A stretch of DNA of 64,000 nt from Pardosa pseudoannulata. Taxonomy: Eukaryota; Arthropoda; Arachnida; Araneae; Lycosidae. The translations under genes were made by a program, and so were the position numbers. Below the pieces are notes generated by a model. That model did no database searches and was not told the DNA's origin. It saw nothing but the letters and a program-made list of their open reading frames with translations. The DNA is taken from NCBI GenBank assembly GCA_032207245.1, contig CM063502.1, positions 49,222,404-49,286,403 of the forward strand, in the 5' to 3' direction. Each line of letters begins with the position of its first letter. Within the stretch, counting starts at the first letter, position 1. Below are positions 51,731 to 63,329 of this stretch, piece after piece.

Positions 51731-52368
51731 AAGCTTTGCAGCGTTTTTAACCCGACATTTCTTTTACTGTGTCGTTTTGGGGGGAAATTTGGTAATTAAG
51801 GTGTCATACCAGATTTTTTTTTCCATGGAATTTTTTCAAGTGCTAACAATATTGGGCATTTTCTGCAACTAGTCCCATACACATACCACAAAAATTTAAG
51901 CAGCAGCCCATGTTTGAATTAATGGCATTCTTTTCTTCCCTCGATGTGCACTGTTATTTTAGCAACGTATAATTCTGCTTCAAATAGAGAGCCATCTGAT
52001 CTTCGAGAACGTCATTTAGCATAGTAACATGGGGCAACTAACTTCCCAACTTCTGTCTTATAAATCTTAATAAATTATATCAGAATATAAAGAGTATGTA
52101 ATTTTATATTACATAATGATTCGCAGATATTTGCAGCTAAAGTAAAGATCGCTGTGAAATAAGTTTGAGCAAATTATTTCAAGATATAGAGATGAGTATA
52201 ATTATGGTAGATGACGCAAGAACAAAATACACACAGAAAAATTACCAACAATTATGGAAAAGTTTCTCATAAACTGTTAGACAGGGACTAGAAATGTAGT
52301 ATCAGCGTACACATATTTTTCAGAGAAAAATTCGAACGTCGGTTGCTGTTTGACCGTGTTAAATGGGA
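51731..52368. other. AT-rich spacer, nothing recognised
   Basis: No frame or repeat of note. Confidence 0.5.
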
Positions 52369-52433
52369 TATACACACGCACACATGCCCACACACATGCA
52401 CACACACACATATATATATATATATATACATAC

Positions 52434-52522
<89 letters not shown>
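52369..52522. repeat. Compound (AC)n-(AT)n microsatellite
   Basis: ACAC/CACA with GC interruptions, then ATAC/GTAT, then (AT)n. Confidence 0.98.
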
Positions 52523-52523
<1 letters not shown>

Positions 52524-53089
52524 TATAAAGTGTTTAAGGGGGATATAGAATATTTTGAACTGAAGAAAATACATTAAACTAGTCTTTTTCAATTCATAGT
52601 AATTAAAAAGTTCAGCCTGTTTTAAATTTAACCCTTTTCACGTTGTTTAACTCTATAAAACATTTACTTTTATATCTTTTAGTAGTATATATTGGAGGCA
52701 AATTCAGTTTTTTCTTAAATGAAAATTCGAAATATACTTTTACATAAAGTTTAGTAATTGAGTTTCAATAATTAGATATTTATCTTTGAAATTTTAACAT
52801 TTCATGTTCAATTATTCCTCTATCAACTGCACTCATTATTCTTATTGTAAACGTTTTTCACATATATAGGTACCAAAAGGTTTGCACTATTCTGCCCTGC
52901 ACGATAGTAATTTTTATGCGTAAAAAGATGTGATCTTTCCAGATTAGTTTCTATTTAGAAGATAAAATAAATGATGCAGTTTCATGAAAATTCAGAATCC
53001 ATAACTTTGTAATGAAATATATTCTTTCTAATTATAACAAATCATAAAAATGTTTATAGTTTGCAGTAGCTCTTAAGGTTAATATTATA

Positions 53090-53185
53090 TTCTCAAGACC
53101 GAGACTAGACAAAAACTAGACCGAGACTTATTGCTTAAAACCGATTTTGAACAGCCGAAATCAGTCAGACCGAATTTGTTACAAG
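53090..53185 (-). mobile_element. SINE tail fragment
   Basis: GACCGAGACTTATTGCTTAA followed by CCGATTTTGAACAGCCG matches the SINE body in reverse orientation. Confidence 0.6.
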
Positions 53186-53474
53186 GCTGTAAAAAACTTG
53201 ACAACTCAGAACGAATCTTTACTCTGCCAGGTGTACAATTTTTTGTGATGTCATGCTGCAGAATCCGCTGATTTATGATCATCCTCATGAGGGCTATACA
53301 TCTTTCCACCTTCAGCGAAAGGAAATTGGTACAGGAAGATATTTCGTGCTTTTATCAGGTTCGAGCACGGCCCCCCCCAAATTCTAGTCCCGCACGTTGA
53401 CCAATAAGTTACATCGAGACATGATATAAAACATTTAGGCAGACTACAGATCAATCCTGTGCTTTTCAAAAGAC

Positions 53475-53655
53475 TCTGACCAAATAGGTTGGGCGCTGCT
53501 CCTCGGCGCATTTCCGGAGTTCATGGGTCCAAGTGGCACTGCTGGCATACATATTCGTAGCCATTGGAATTTACTAAAATTGGAATTAGCTTTAAATAGT
53601 AGGTCCTGCTCTCATTAGCCATCATGTGAAAAACTATAAACCCGCTCTAAAACAA
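53475..53655 (+). mobile_element. Degenerate tRNA-derived SINE
   Basis: CGGAGTTCATGGGTCCAAG (decayed box B), CTGGCATACATATTCGTAGC, AAATAGTAGGTCCTGCTCTC and AAACAAACCAAA are collinear with the intact copy. A short internal repeat (GGAATT..ACTAAAATTGGAATT) is specific to this copy. Confidence 0.85.
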
Positions 53656-53715
53656 ACCAAATTCAGTCTAGAAACCTGCGGGCCGCATTAGAGGCGTAAT
53701 TTATTCTAGCGGGCC

Positions 53716-53716
<1 letters not shown>

Positions 53717-53806
<90 letters not shown>

Positions 53807-53808
53807 AG
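53717..53808. repeat. (AT)n-(GT)n microsatellite
   Basis: (AT)n for about 68 bp, then (GT)n. Confidence 0.98.
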
Positions 53809-54113
53809 GGTCCTAGTGTTGAGAAAGTCCTAGTTAATCTTAAATTTCCCTTTATTACATTCATCGTCAACATGAGGTGTATTTGGTGCTTAAACCTGCT
53901 TAACAAAATACAGCCTTCTAACGTGAATTAAGCAAGTCCCTCACGTCATGATATCTGCCTCGAAGTTGGTGAGCAAAATGCTTATATTAACCACTTCACC
54001 CAAAGTCAATCTGTGCAACGATCTAGAGCAAAAACTATTGGAATATCTAACCCAAATCAGAATTCCAGGTTAAAAACTTGAATTACACATATTCACACAT
54101 ATGCACACAGACA

Positions 54114-54913
54114 TCCCCTGTATAATAATAGCCTAAGTTATCTTTACATCTGTCCTCGAATTTGTAAAGCGGTTGGATTTGGAATGGATAGAGGCATCCA
54201 TACTGGATTTTGATGAGTTCGGGTTAGGAACGCTCGAAATAGAGCCCTTCCCCCCTTTTCTAGCGTTTAGTGCCATTATTACAAGCCCTATTTTTTCCGG
54301 TTAAGAGCAGGCTATTACATTTATCAATCTGTTACGTAATAAATAGGTAAAAATAGCATTTTCTAGCATTATGACGTCATTCCTTTAACCATCTCCTTTA
54401 ATCATTTCTTATTTTAAATTATTTAAATATCGTCTGCATTATTTTCATATGTTTTATCACTGAACTTAGATATCACGTAAATAATTTTCTTTTATATTTG
54501 GCTTAAATAATTGATTAGGTACATATGTGATAATTTTAAATTTAATCATCGATTTTTTTTTTGTTGCAATGAAAATTTTATCACAGGTATTAACAACAAA
54601 TTCTATCTACCTCCAGGGTGTAGTGTAAATGATAGTTTCATTCCTTTACTTTAATGGGAAAAATAACAATAATTTCGACGTAGCTAAGAAAACTTTGAAT
54701 TATCTTTCTAAATGAATTCAACGTGATTCTAAACTGCATTCACAGTATCGAGAGACTTTAGAGGAGTATGAAGATAAACAAATTATTGAGCTTGTACCAG
54801 ATAATTCTCAGCCAAAAGAGAAATCATTTTTTTTATCTGCCTTATAGGGTATTTTATAATTCTGGAAAATTAAAAATTTTACTGATCCCGTCATATGACG
54901 AGCTATATGCTAG
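54114..54913 (+). mobile_element. Non-autonomous Helitron, copy 3 (800 bp)
   Basis: Preceded by A, it starts TCCCCTGTATAATAATAGCC and ends CTATATGCTAG followed by T. CGTCATATGACG lies just before the end. The segment around 54605-54715 (CTACCTCCAGGGTGTAGTG) replaces that of copies 1 and 2, defining a second subfamily. Confidence 0.9.
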
Positions 54914-55565
54914 TGTATATATAAGTGTGCATGTGTATAAAATAGCATATGTAATATGTGTTACATATGCTATTTTATTCATTCTGTAGTGCAGTTTAAA
55001 ATAAGATATTTGGAAATGCATACATTTATGAAATTTAAAAGAAGAACGTTTTACAAAAATTTGATAACATATTTGTTTTTTTTTATGTCGCTAAAAATTA
55101 ACTTTGATGAAAATCTCCATTTTATAAACTGGTTCCTTAACAGAGTCATATACCATTTAACAGACATTTTGTGTAATATAACAGTAATTGAAAATTTGCT
55201 TGAACACTGAAATTTATATTAGAATCTATTCAATATATCCCTTTAATTTAACGCAGGCTGCAATACTTATGAGGGTGAGCTCCGGTTGGCTTTGTTACAG
55301 GTAATACGTGTTACATATGCTGTTTTATTCGTTCTTTGGTGTAGTTTAAAATAAAGAATTTAAAAATATGTAAATTTATAAAATTTTAAAAACATTTTAT
55401 ATTAATTTGCCGGCCATTAAAAAATAACTGTGTTAAAATTCTCCATAAAAAAAACTTGCTTTTTAATACTGCCGAAATATTATTAAACAGTCATTTCATG
55501 TAGCAAAACAATAATTGAAAGTTAGCACTTTGCTTGAAGATTGAAGCTGATACTAGGTTCTATTC
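54914..55565. repeat. Two tandem copies of a ~355-bp unit downstream of Helitron copy 3
   Basis: GTGTTACATATGCTATTTTATT at about 54957 and GTGTTACATATGCTGTTTTATT at about 55307 start collinear units that share AACAGxCATTTxxTGTA and TAATTGAAA. The first unit is better preserved. A third copy lies at 57.85-58.74 kb. Confidence 0.8.
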
Positions 55566-55604
55566 GTTTCAGATATAGGTTATAAAGCTATCCTTTGCTT
55601 CTCT

Positions 55605-55823
55605 TTGGATTCATTATATGCTACCACAGCAGTTTTTTCTTGGCAGTTGAAACATTTAGATCAAGGCGAATACATTCTATTCAACCCTGACGAGAAGCAT
55701 AAATTATGTTTCTTTTTTTTATTTTTTTATTTTTTGCATATTGGCCAAATTAATCGCACACTATCCGTATTGGATCCCTCGAGCTTCTTCTCATGTTTGC
55801 GTCAGCGAGATGTTTATGTCTAG
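55605..55823 (+). other. 72-codon frame of uncertain meaning
   Basis: MDSLYATTAVFSWQLKHLDQ then GEYILFNPDEKHKL followed by a Phe-rich stretch. A TTCTTGGCAG acceptor-like site is inside it. Nothing recognised; probably chance. Confidence 0.12.
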
Positions 55824-56167
55824 GTTTCACCTCTGATTAGTAAGCTGCGTTATTTCAGAGTTCATTTTAATTTTTTTTAATTTTCCTACAGGAAGTTTAT
55901 CATATTAATAGGTATTGCAGATCAATGTGTATAATATTTCAACCCATAACTCACATAAGAAGTTTCGTTTCAGATTGGCAACTGGAATTTCTCACAGTAC
56001 CTTCTAAAAATTATTTTTTAATTTAAAAAATAATTTACCGACTAATTATATCTACATAAACATCCCATTATTTTTTCTGATAGAGGACTGTAGTTTAAAG
56101 ACTCAGGGAACAATATTATAAATTTCATTGAAATTTTATGAAAGAATTATACATGTTAAAAACATGT

Positions 56168-57089
56168 TTTAATTTCTCATCTAAAAGTATACATATGACT
56201 AAAATATGCTAAAATTTTTATTATATATCTGATATTTATCATAATTTAAAAGCTTAAAAATTTAATGCTAAAAATCAATTTAGCTTTTATTGTTTAGGTA
56301 AACATTTTAGAATATATCGGTTTTTATAGTATTGATTAGTTTATAACTCATAAATACATTTCAATTAAATAATATATATTATTTTAATTCATTTTTTTGC
56401 GCATGGTTGTTAGAAAATTGTGAAAATAATATTCATAGTTTATAGCTTAATTAACTCTTTTTTTTTTCTTTTATGCATATCTCATATAAGAGCTTAATAC
56501 AGTAGTTAAAGGTGATCTAATCACCAATCTCTTAATTAAAAAGTATATATATACTTTTTAATATTAACTTAGCTGTCTCATTATTTCTTCCTTTCATTTC
56601 CTATTTACTTGTTACATAAATATTCGTTTTAATTCTCAATATTTAATTTCTCATCTAAAAGTATACATATGATTAAAATATGCTAAAATTTTTATTATAT
56701 ATCTGATATTTATCATAATATAAAAGCTTAAAAATTTAGCACTAAAAATCAATTTAGCATCTATTGTTTATGTAAACATTTTAGAATATATCGGTTTTCA
56801 TAGTATTGATTAGTTTATAACTCATAAATACATTTCAATTAAATAATATATATTATTTTAATTCATTTTTTTGCGCATGGTTGTTAGAAAATTTTGAAAA
56901 TAATATTCATAGTTTATAGCTTAATTAGCTCTTTTTTTTTCTTTTATGCATATCTTATATAAGAGCTTAATACAGTAGTTAAAGGTGACCTAATCACCAA
57001 TCTCTTAATTAAAAAGTATTAACTGATATTAACTTAGCTGTCTCCTTATTTCTTCCTTTCATTTCCTATTTACTTGTTAGATAAATATT
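56168..57089. repeat. 474-bp tandem duplication, two nearly identical copies
   Basis: TTTAATTTCTCATCTAAAAG begins the copies at 56168 and 56642. Long blocks including TTGCGCATGGTTGTTAGAAAA and AATACAGTAGTTAAAGGTGA match with few changes. Copy 1 carries extra ATATATAC between AAAAGTAT and TTTTTAAT. Confidence 0.96.
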
Positions 57090-57372
57090 TGTCATTTGTT
57101 TATAATACTATTTTCGCTTTAAAAAAGGTCAACAATGTGAATGCATTATCTATTAATAATATACTTCTCATTTTTTTTTCTTTTTTCATGTTGGCCAAAC
57201 TTATCGCACATATCGTATATAACTAGGGCTTATCCTTTTACACTTAATGGTGATTATAGATTACTACGGTAATAACGGTATTAATAGTACGATATTAACT
57301 GTAATTATAGAATAAGATATGTATCGTCTTGTTTCATATCTGCAACATACATAAACACAAATATCATTTCCA

Positions 57373-57392
57373 ACAGTATCAATTTGTAAGAA
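57373..57392. repeat. Left copy of a 20-bp direct repeat
   Basis: ACAGTATCAATTTGTAAGAA, identical to 58741-58760, flanking the duplicated segment 57393-58740. Confidence 0.9.
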
Positions 57393-57816
57393 TAATAGAT
57401 TAGGTACATATGTGATAATTTTAAATTTAATCATTGATTATTTTTTGTTGCAATGAAAATTTTATCAAAGGCATTAACTACAAATTCTATCTACCTCCAG
57501 GGTGTAGTAGAAATGATAGTTTCATTCCTTTACTTTCATTAACTAAAGTGGCAAAAAGAAGCTTAACGACAATTTCGACGTAGCCAAGAAAACTTTAAAT
57601 TATCTTTCTAAATGAATTCAACGTGATTCTAAACTGCATTCACAGTATCTAGAGACTTCAGAGGAGTAGATATTGAAGATAAACAAATTATTGAGCGTGT
57701 ACCAGATAATTATCAGCCAAAAAACTAACCATTTTTTTATCTGCCTTATGGGGTACTTTACAATACTGGAAAATTAAAATTTTTACTGATCCCATCACAT
57801 GACGGATATATGCTAG
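57393..57816 (+). mobile_element. 5'-truncated Helitron, copy 4
   Basis: Begins inside the element (TAATAGATTAGGTACATATG) and runs to CTAG followed by T. It belongs to the copy 3 subfamily (CTACCTCCAGGGTGTAGTAG). The hairpin is slightly decayed (CATCACATGACGG). Confidence 0.88.
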
Positions 57817-58740
57817 TGTATATATGTGTGCATGTGAATAAAATGGCATATGTAACATGTGTTTCATATGCTATTTTATTCATTCTGTAGTGTAGTTGAA
57901 AATAAGATATTTGGAAATGCATACATTTATAAAATTTAAAAGAAAAACATTTTATAAAAATTGGATAACACGTTGGTATTTTTATGTCGCTAAAAATTAA
58001 CTTTGTTGAAAATCTCTATTTAACCCTTTAGCGGACAGTGGTTTTGCAGCGAAACCTCCTGTTAAACATTTTTTTCCCTCTAAGTTTTAGAGAAATATGA
58101 TTTTTTTTCAATTTTTTAATGTTTTTGACATGTGAAACTTACAATAAATTACAGTACTACATTTAATTTATTTTTGTCTTTTGAAATATATGTATTTATA
58201 CTTGTTGTGCCTGGAAAGTTAGTAAAGAAATTGTTTTTCACTTATGACCGCAAACAAAAATATCTATTCAAACAACACTTATAAATTGTTAAACTATTTA
58301 TTTATTTTACTGTTTTAAGAACACTTATTATTGTTCTTCCAATATAATTAAAATTTTAAATAGTATTATGTTCAAGCTGTACTAGGGGATGGATGTGACA
58401 GTTAACCCCCCCCCCTCAATTCCTCCTATGGTATCCTTAAAGGCAAACCCCTCTAAGATTTGCAAAGAAAAACTTTAATACATTTTGCATTTATAAGGTT
58501 CATATATAATGATTATAAACTAATTTCATTAAATTCAACAGAATTCATGTAAGTGACCTTTAAAGGGTTAAAAAACTGGATCCTTAACAGAGTCATATAA
58601 CATTTAACAGACATTTCGTGTAATATAACAGTAATTGAAAATTTCCTCGAATAGTGAAATTGATACTAGAATCTGTTCAATATATTCCTTTAATTTAGCT
58701 CAGGCTGCAGTGCTTATGTAGGGTGATCCCCAATTTTTTT
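57817..58740. repeat. Third copy of the Helitron-downstream unit, carrying a TTAA MITE
   Basis: Collinear with 54914-55290 on both sides of the MITE at 58024-58567. Confidence 0.88.
58024..58567. mobile_element. TTAA-flanked MITE (piggyBac-like), 544 bp, with a visible empty site
   Basis: TTAA at 58020-58023 and 58568-58571. Ends CCCTTTAGCGG and, inverted, CCCTTTAAAGG. The sister copy at about 55118-55126 lacks the element and reads through. A C-run of 9 lies in the interior; no coding sequence. Confidence 0.85.
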
Positions 58741-58760
58741 ACAGTATCAATTTGTAAGAA
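58741..58760. repeat. Right copy of the 20-bp direct repeat
   Basis: Identical to 57373-57392. Confidence 0.9.
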
Positions 58761-59732
58761 GTGTTTTGTTGATTGCTGTTTTCTCGAACACTACAATTAA
58801 CTCATTTGCTCATACATTTCATTCAAATTGTGATACTCTGTTTACGTTTCATATCAATGTTATCTTTACCACATGACCAGATGCTCATAATTACTGCTGA
58901 AATGTAACATTGGTTTTGTTAAATTATTAAAAGGAAGAAATATTTGGAGATATCAAAAGTAAATTTCTCACTAAGTTAGTTTTAAATAATTTATGCAAAG
59001 ATGATACTTGTTCATTATATAATTTACAAGAAATAAGTATTTTTTTCCTAGAATATATAACTTTGTCGATAGTAGATTTATCGTTTATGTTTTAAATCTT
59101 TTAATTATTTTTAATAGCTTGATATAATGCATGTAATGAAATATTTTTAGCGTAGTGGTTGTTGGGATACAAACGGTCAAATAGAACATTTTATATAAAT
59201 TTTAATTATTATAATTATTCATGTTTACACAGAGTCCGATTAGAAGAAAAATAACGGAGTTATACATTTAATTGTTTCAATATTTGAAACAAAGACTACT
59301 GACAGTTTGGGACTCTAAGTGTAGCATTCTTTTCCTCCCCTCCTGCAACTATTTTTCTAGTTCGAAAGTTCAAAAAGCTAACATATTGAACTTTCTCGGT
59401 ATTAGTATTTTTACCCATATGAAAATATTTGAAATTATGATTCAATAAAAAATGAAGTAGACTATAAATGCTGTTAAATTTTTTTCACCGAAAAAGAACG
59501 TAAGTTTAAAAGCCAGGGTATCCAAAGGAAAAAAAAACTGAAAAATCCCAGATGAGTTGCTTTAACTACAAACTCTAATTTCTATAAGTATTTCTGAAAT
59601 ATATCGTATTTTTACAAACTTTAAATCATTTTTCCTTGGAAATTGGGAAGTGAGCAAAGAATTTGCCTCATGAACTACAAAACAGCTAACTTACTAGGTA
59701 CTTTAAATCATTAATATTATATCAGAGATTCT

Positions 59733-60343
59733 CATCCTTTTGGACTACCAGTCCCTTTACGAGAAAAAATATTCGCACCCCCTCTTCCATAACAGTTAAT
59801 TGTATTAAGAATGAAGATATTTCTACAAATTATCTATATTTATTTTAGTTGCCTATCTAACTATGAAGAATCACAAAGTAGAAATGAATTAAAACGGCCA
59901 TCAAATGTAGTAAAAAATTGTCTATTAAAACTTAAAAACAAACACAAAATCAATAAGAAATAAAATAATTAATAAGATAGTTGAGGCTGGTGAGTTTCAA
60001 CAAAATTTTCTTAATATGTTCTAATTTCGTTCCTTTTCTTAGACAGTCCACTAGCTACTGCCCTTAGCCCACATTCAGCCCAATGCAATGAAAGAAAACG
60101 GCGGCCTTTGGTGGAATTCGGCATGTAAATAATATACATAATATAATGCATATATAAAATATATACATATACATATACCATATATATATATAATATAATA
60201 TAATATGCAATATATATATATATATTATATATATTTACAAGAATATATATGCATATATATATACATATACAAATATATGTATATATACTATATATATATA
60301 TATATAATATATATAATAAGGCATATATATATATACATATATA

Positions 60344-60406
<63 letters not shown>

Positions 60407-60560
60407 AATATCGCGTGTATTTTTATAAATATTATTTCAACTGCTTGAAATCCTTGAGTATCCTTAACTGATGTGATGCAACCTCCCCCGCCCCTGAAAG
60501 ATTTCGGTGCCCACAGTGAAACGCTACCGCCCTCATTGGGAACCTGTCCACTAGATTAAT
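59733..60560. mobile_element. Possible degenerate hAT-type sequence
   Basis: TCAGAGATTCTCATCCTTTT and, inverted from 60553, CTAGTGGACAGGTTCCCAATG resemble hAT-type ends. GGTGCCCACAGTGAAACGC lies near the right end. No TSD resolved. An (AT)n block occupies part of the interior. Confidence 0.3.
60125..60402. repeat. ~275-bp interrupted (AT)n microsatellite
   Basis: AT with ATAC, GTAT and AATAT interruptions, ending in about 60 bp of pure (AT)n. Confidence 0.98.
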
Positions 60561-62816
60561 GTAAGGGTTCATTTCGACCCTTTATAAACTTTTTCAACGA
60601 TAAATTTAATAAGTCTCGTTAAATTTTAAATAATAGGAATTATTAGAGGCTAACTAACTTTCAATTACTTTGGTTAATCACAGACTGATTAAATTTAATT
60701 AATAGGAGATATAAGTACCTGAAAAAATATTATGAAAGCATTTTTCTTCTGAACTGTGAACCGATCAACTCAATAGGTATTTTCTAACCTTAATAATAAA
60801 TTACAGTAGGGATTTTTTCAGTCCAGGGCAGAAGGCAGATTTGCCACAAATACCACGTACAAAACTTTATTATTATAGAGATAAAATTTTATACAAAAAA
60901 GGCGATATTAAGTTGAAAGAGAATGTTTTTCTAAACTTAAAAATTTTATAGACTAGAAAATAATATTTAATTGCGAATTCATTTTTTATATCTAAAACTA
61001 ATGGAAACAGTATTATTATTACTTGAAGAAAAATTTTTGGTAATAGAAAATTATAATGAATATTATTGCAAAACTACTGACTGTTGCAATATGATAAACA
61101 TTTCTTTTTTACATTGAAGAAAATCCGCTTTAAAATTTAATTTAAAAATATTTCAATATAGGTCATTTCAATTTAATATTAATTCAATGATAGAGATATT
61201 GCCACCTCTTACAAAAAGCCTACCGGGCATGGTGCCCCCTTTAACTCCTCTCCTATACGATGGTACTGTTTTAATCCTCTGAGATTTCTTTTCAGCGATA
61301 ATTCTTGTATTTTTTTAAATAGGTTTATCTTTGCTTGACTTTTCTTAAAGCAGTGCTATTTACCAGTGCATTAAATTTTAATTTAAAATACGTAGGTATA
61401 ACTGTAATGAAGATTAAATCTGATCCCATCTAGGAAAAATAGAAGTGTTTTTGTAATTCTGATAATAGATGGGCTTTTAAAAGCCCATTGTAGTGATGAA
61501 TGCTAAAATATGATTTATTATTTTTTATATTACTTTATTCACTTTATTATTTAATAAAATCTCTGTAGCATTCAAATTCCTATAAAAATTCGTAATTTTT
61601 AATATTTATTTTTCTATATTATCACTAAATGGGAACAAAAATACACTACTCGTGTAACGGATTATTTGTTATATATAAGGCCTCAAGATATGGTAATTGC
61701 GGCATCTTACAGTATGAACAACAAAATTTGAAGTTTAGATTCTGTAGATATTATTTTTTTCGGCCTATGCTACTAAAATAATGAAAGGTGATATTTTACA
61801 ACACAAGAGAATAGTCCTTCACTGTATTTCTTGCAATGCCACAAACACTGTATATTCTAGTTTGAAATTTATACACATAATAAATGCATAAACTTGTTTT
61901 TTGCTCTACCTATTTGTACCTATATTTTACCTATATGAGTATTCTACGTGAGGGTGAGTTACAAATTAAATCTGTTATAACTGGAAACAATAACTATATT
62001 CTAGAATAATGGAAGAATATTAGATTTATTTATTGAATTATGAATGTTGTATGTATAAGTATTCAGATATTAAAAGCAGAGGCACACTTAGGAGGAGTGG
62101 CTTGAGCCCTCTCCCTCTAAGCCCATGACCAGACTCCACTGCGCTCCTTTTTTTACCCTTTTTAATTTTTTTAGGAAACCTTACTTTTCTCCTTATTACA
62201 CGGCGTTCCTCCTTTTTTTTCTACGGTAAACCCCTTTTATACCTATTTTCATTCCCAAAAGTTAACAGCGGAACGGATTATACAGGCATGGAACCTAATA
62301 TTTCATTCCCCTATATCTCTCTTCTTCCTTGTTTTAGAACTCCCATGTTTCGAACATCCTTAGTTTTCTAGCATTTTCGTTCTGTGGGGTGTTCAGATTT
62401 TTCCCTAGAGCTAACTAAAAGGCTATTTTTTGGTGGTAAAGGTCTGAAGGTTGTATTTGTTGATGTTTTAATTTTATGAGCGAATTGCTGTCAGTAAAGT
62501 ATCAAATCTGAAGGGATCCCTATTTTATGTCCAGCGTAAAAGAAGGTAAACTATACTTTTTGTTTAACTCTTTCTATATCTAAGAGAAGAGAATTTAGCG
62601 CCCCTGCAAGTTCGCATGGTTATAAAAGGTGTGCTACTCCTGACCCCAATAATTATTGATGGTTTTTATTCTCGTAATGCAAGTCTTCAAAACGTTCGTC
62701 CCTTAAATATTTTGATTTCGCCGCTTAAGCCGTCTCCTTACGTTGTCTCTCTGGATCATAACATACCACGATCCTGGCCTAACGAATAAAAAAATAGTGA
62801 CGTCTCTGAGTATAAA
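60561..62816. other. AT-rich sequence, nothing recognised
   Basis: No frame of note. C/T-rich patches at 61190-61260 and 62100-62240 have no recognised function. Confidence 0.5.
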
Positions 62817-62922
<106 letters not shown>

Positions 62923-63329
62923 ACAAAAATACGTAAATGTATTTTCGTAAAGATAAATAGAAGATCAGTCATAATTCGTACTTTCTAACGTAAGTCCCGT
63001 CACACGATTATGACGAGTAGTTTCATGTAACGATAGTGAAATTTCTTTCTGCATCACATACAAACACAGTTTGCGTGAAAGATGTCAACCACTTATGGGG
63101 GAGGGAGTACATGCTCATCTTGTTCAAAATCTAGAGAATACGAGTGAGGTCGTCCGGTCTGGGGTTCGTTAAGTTCTGATATTCCCACGAGTAAATTCGA
63201 GTCATCCCCCTCCTCTCAGAATACTCGCTTGATATGATAAGTGACTTCTGTTCTCCATATGGGAATAATTAGCTTATCATTTAGATGAGATATGTTTTGA
63301 AACTTCTCCAGAGCAGTCAAAACGTTGTT

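Noticed and set aside
53251..53511. Minus-strand 86-codon frame with Cys residues
   Set aside because: It lies between SINE fragments, includes a C-run and lacks family resemblance.
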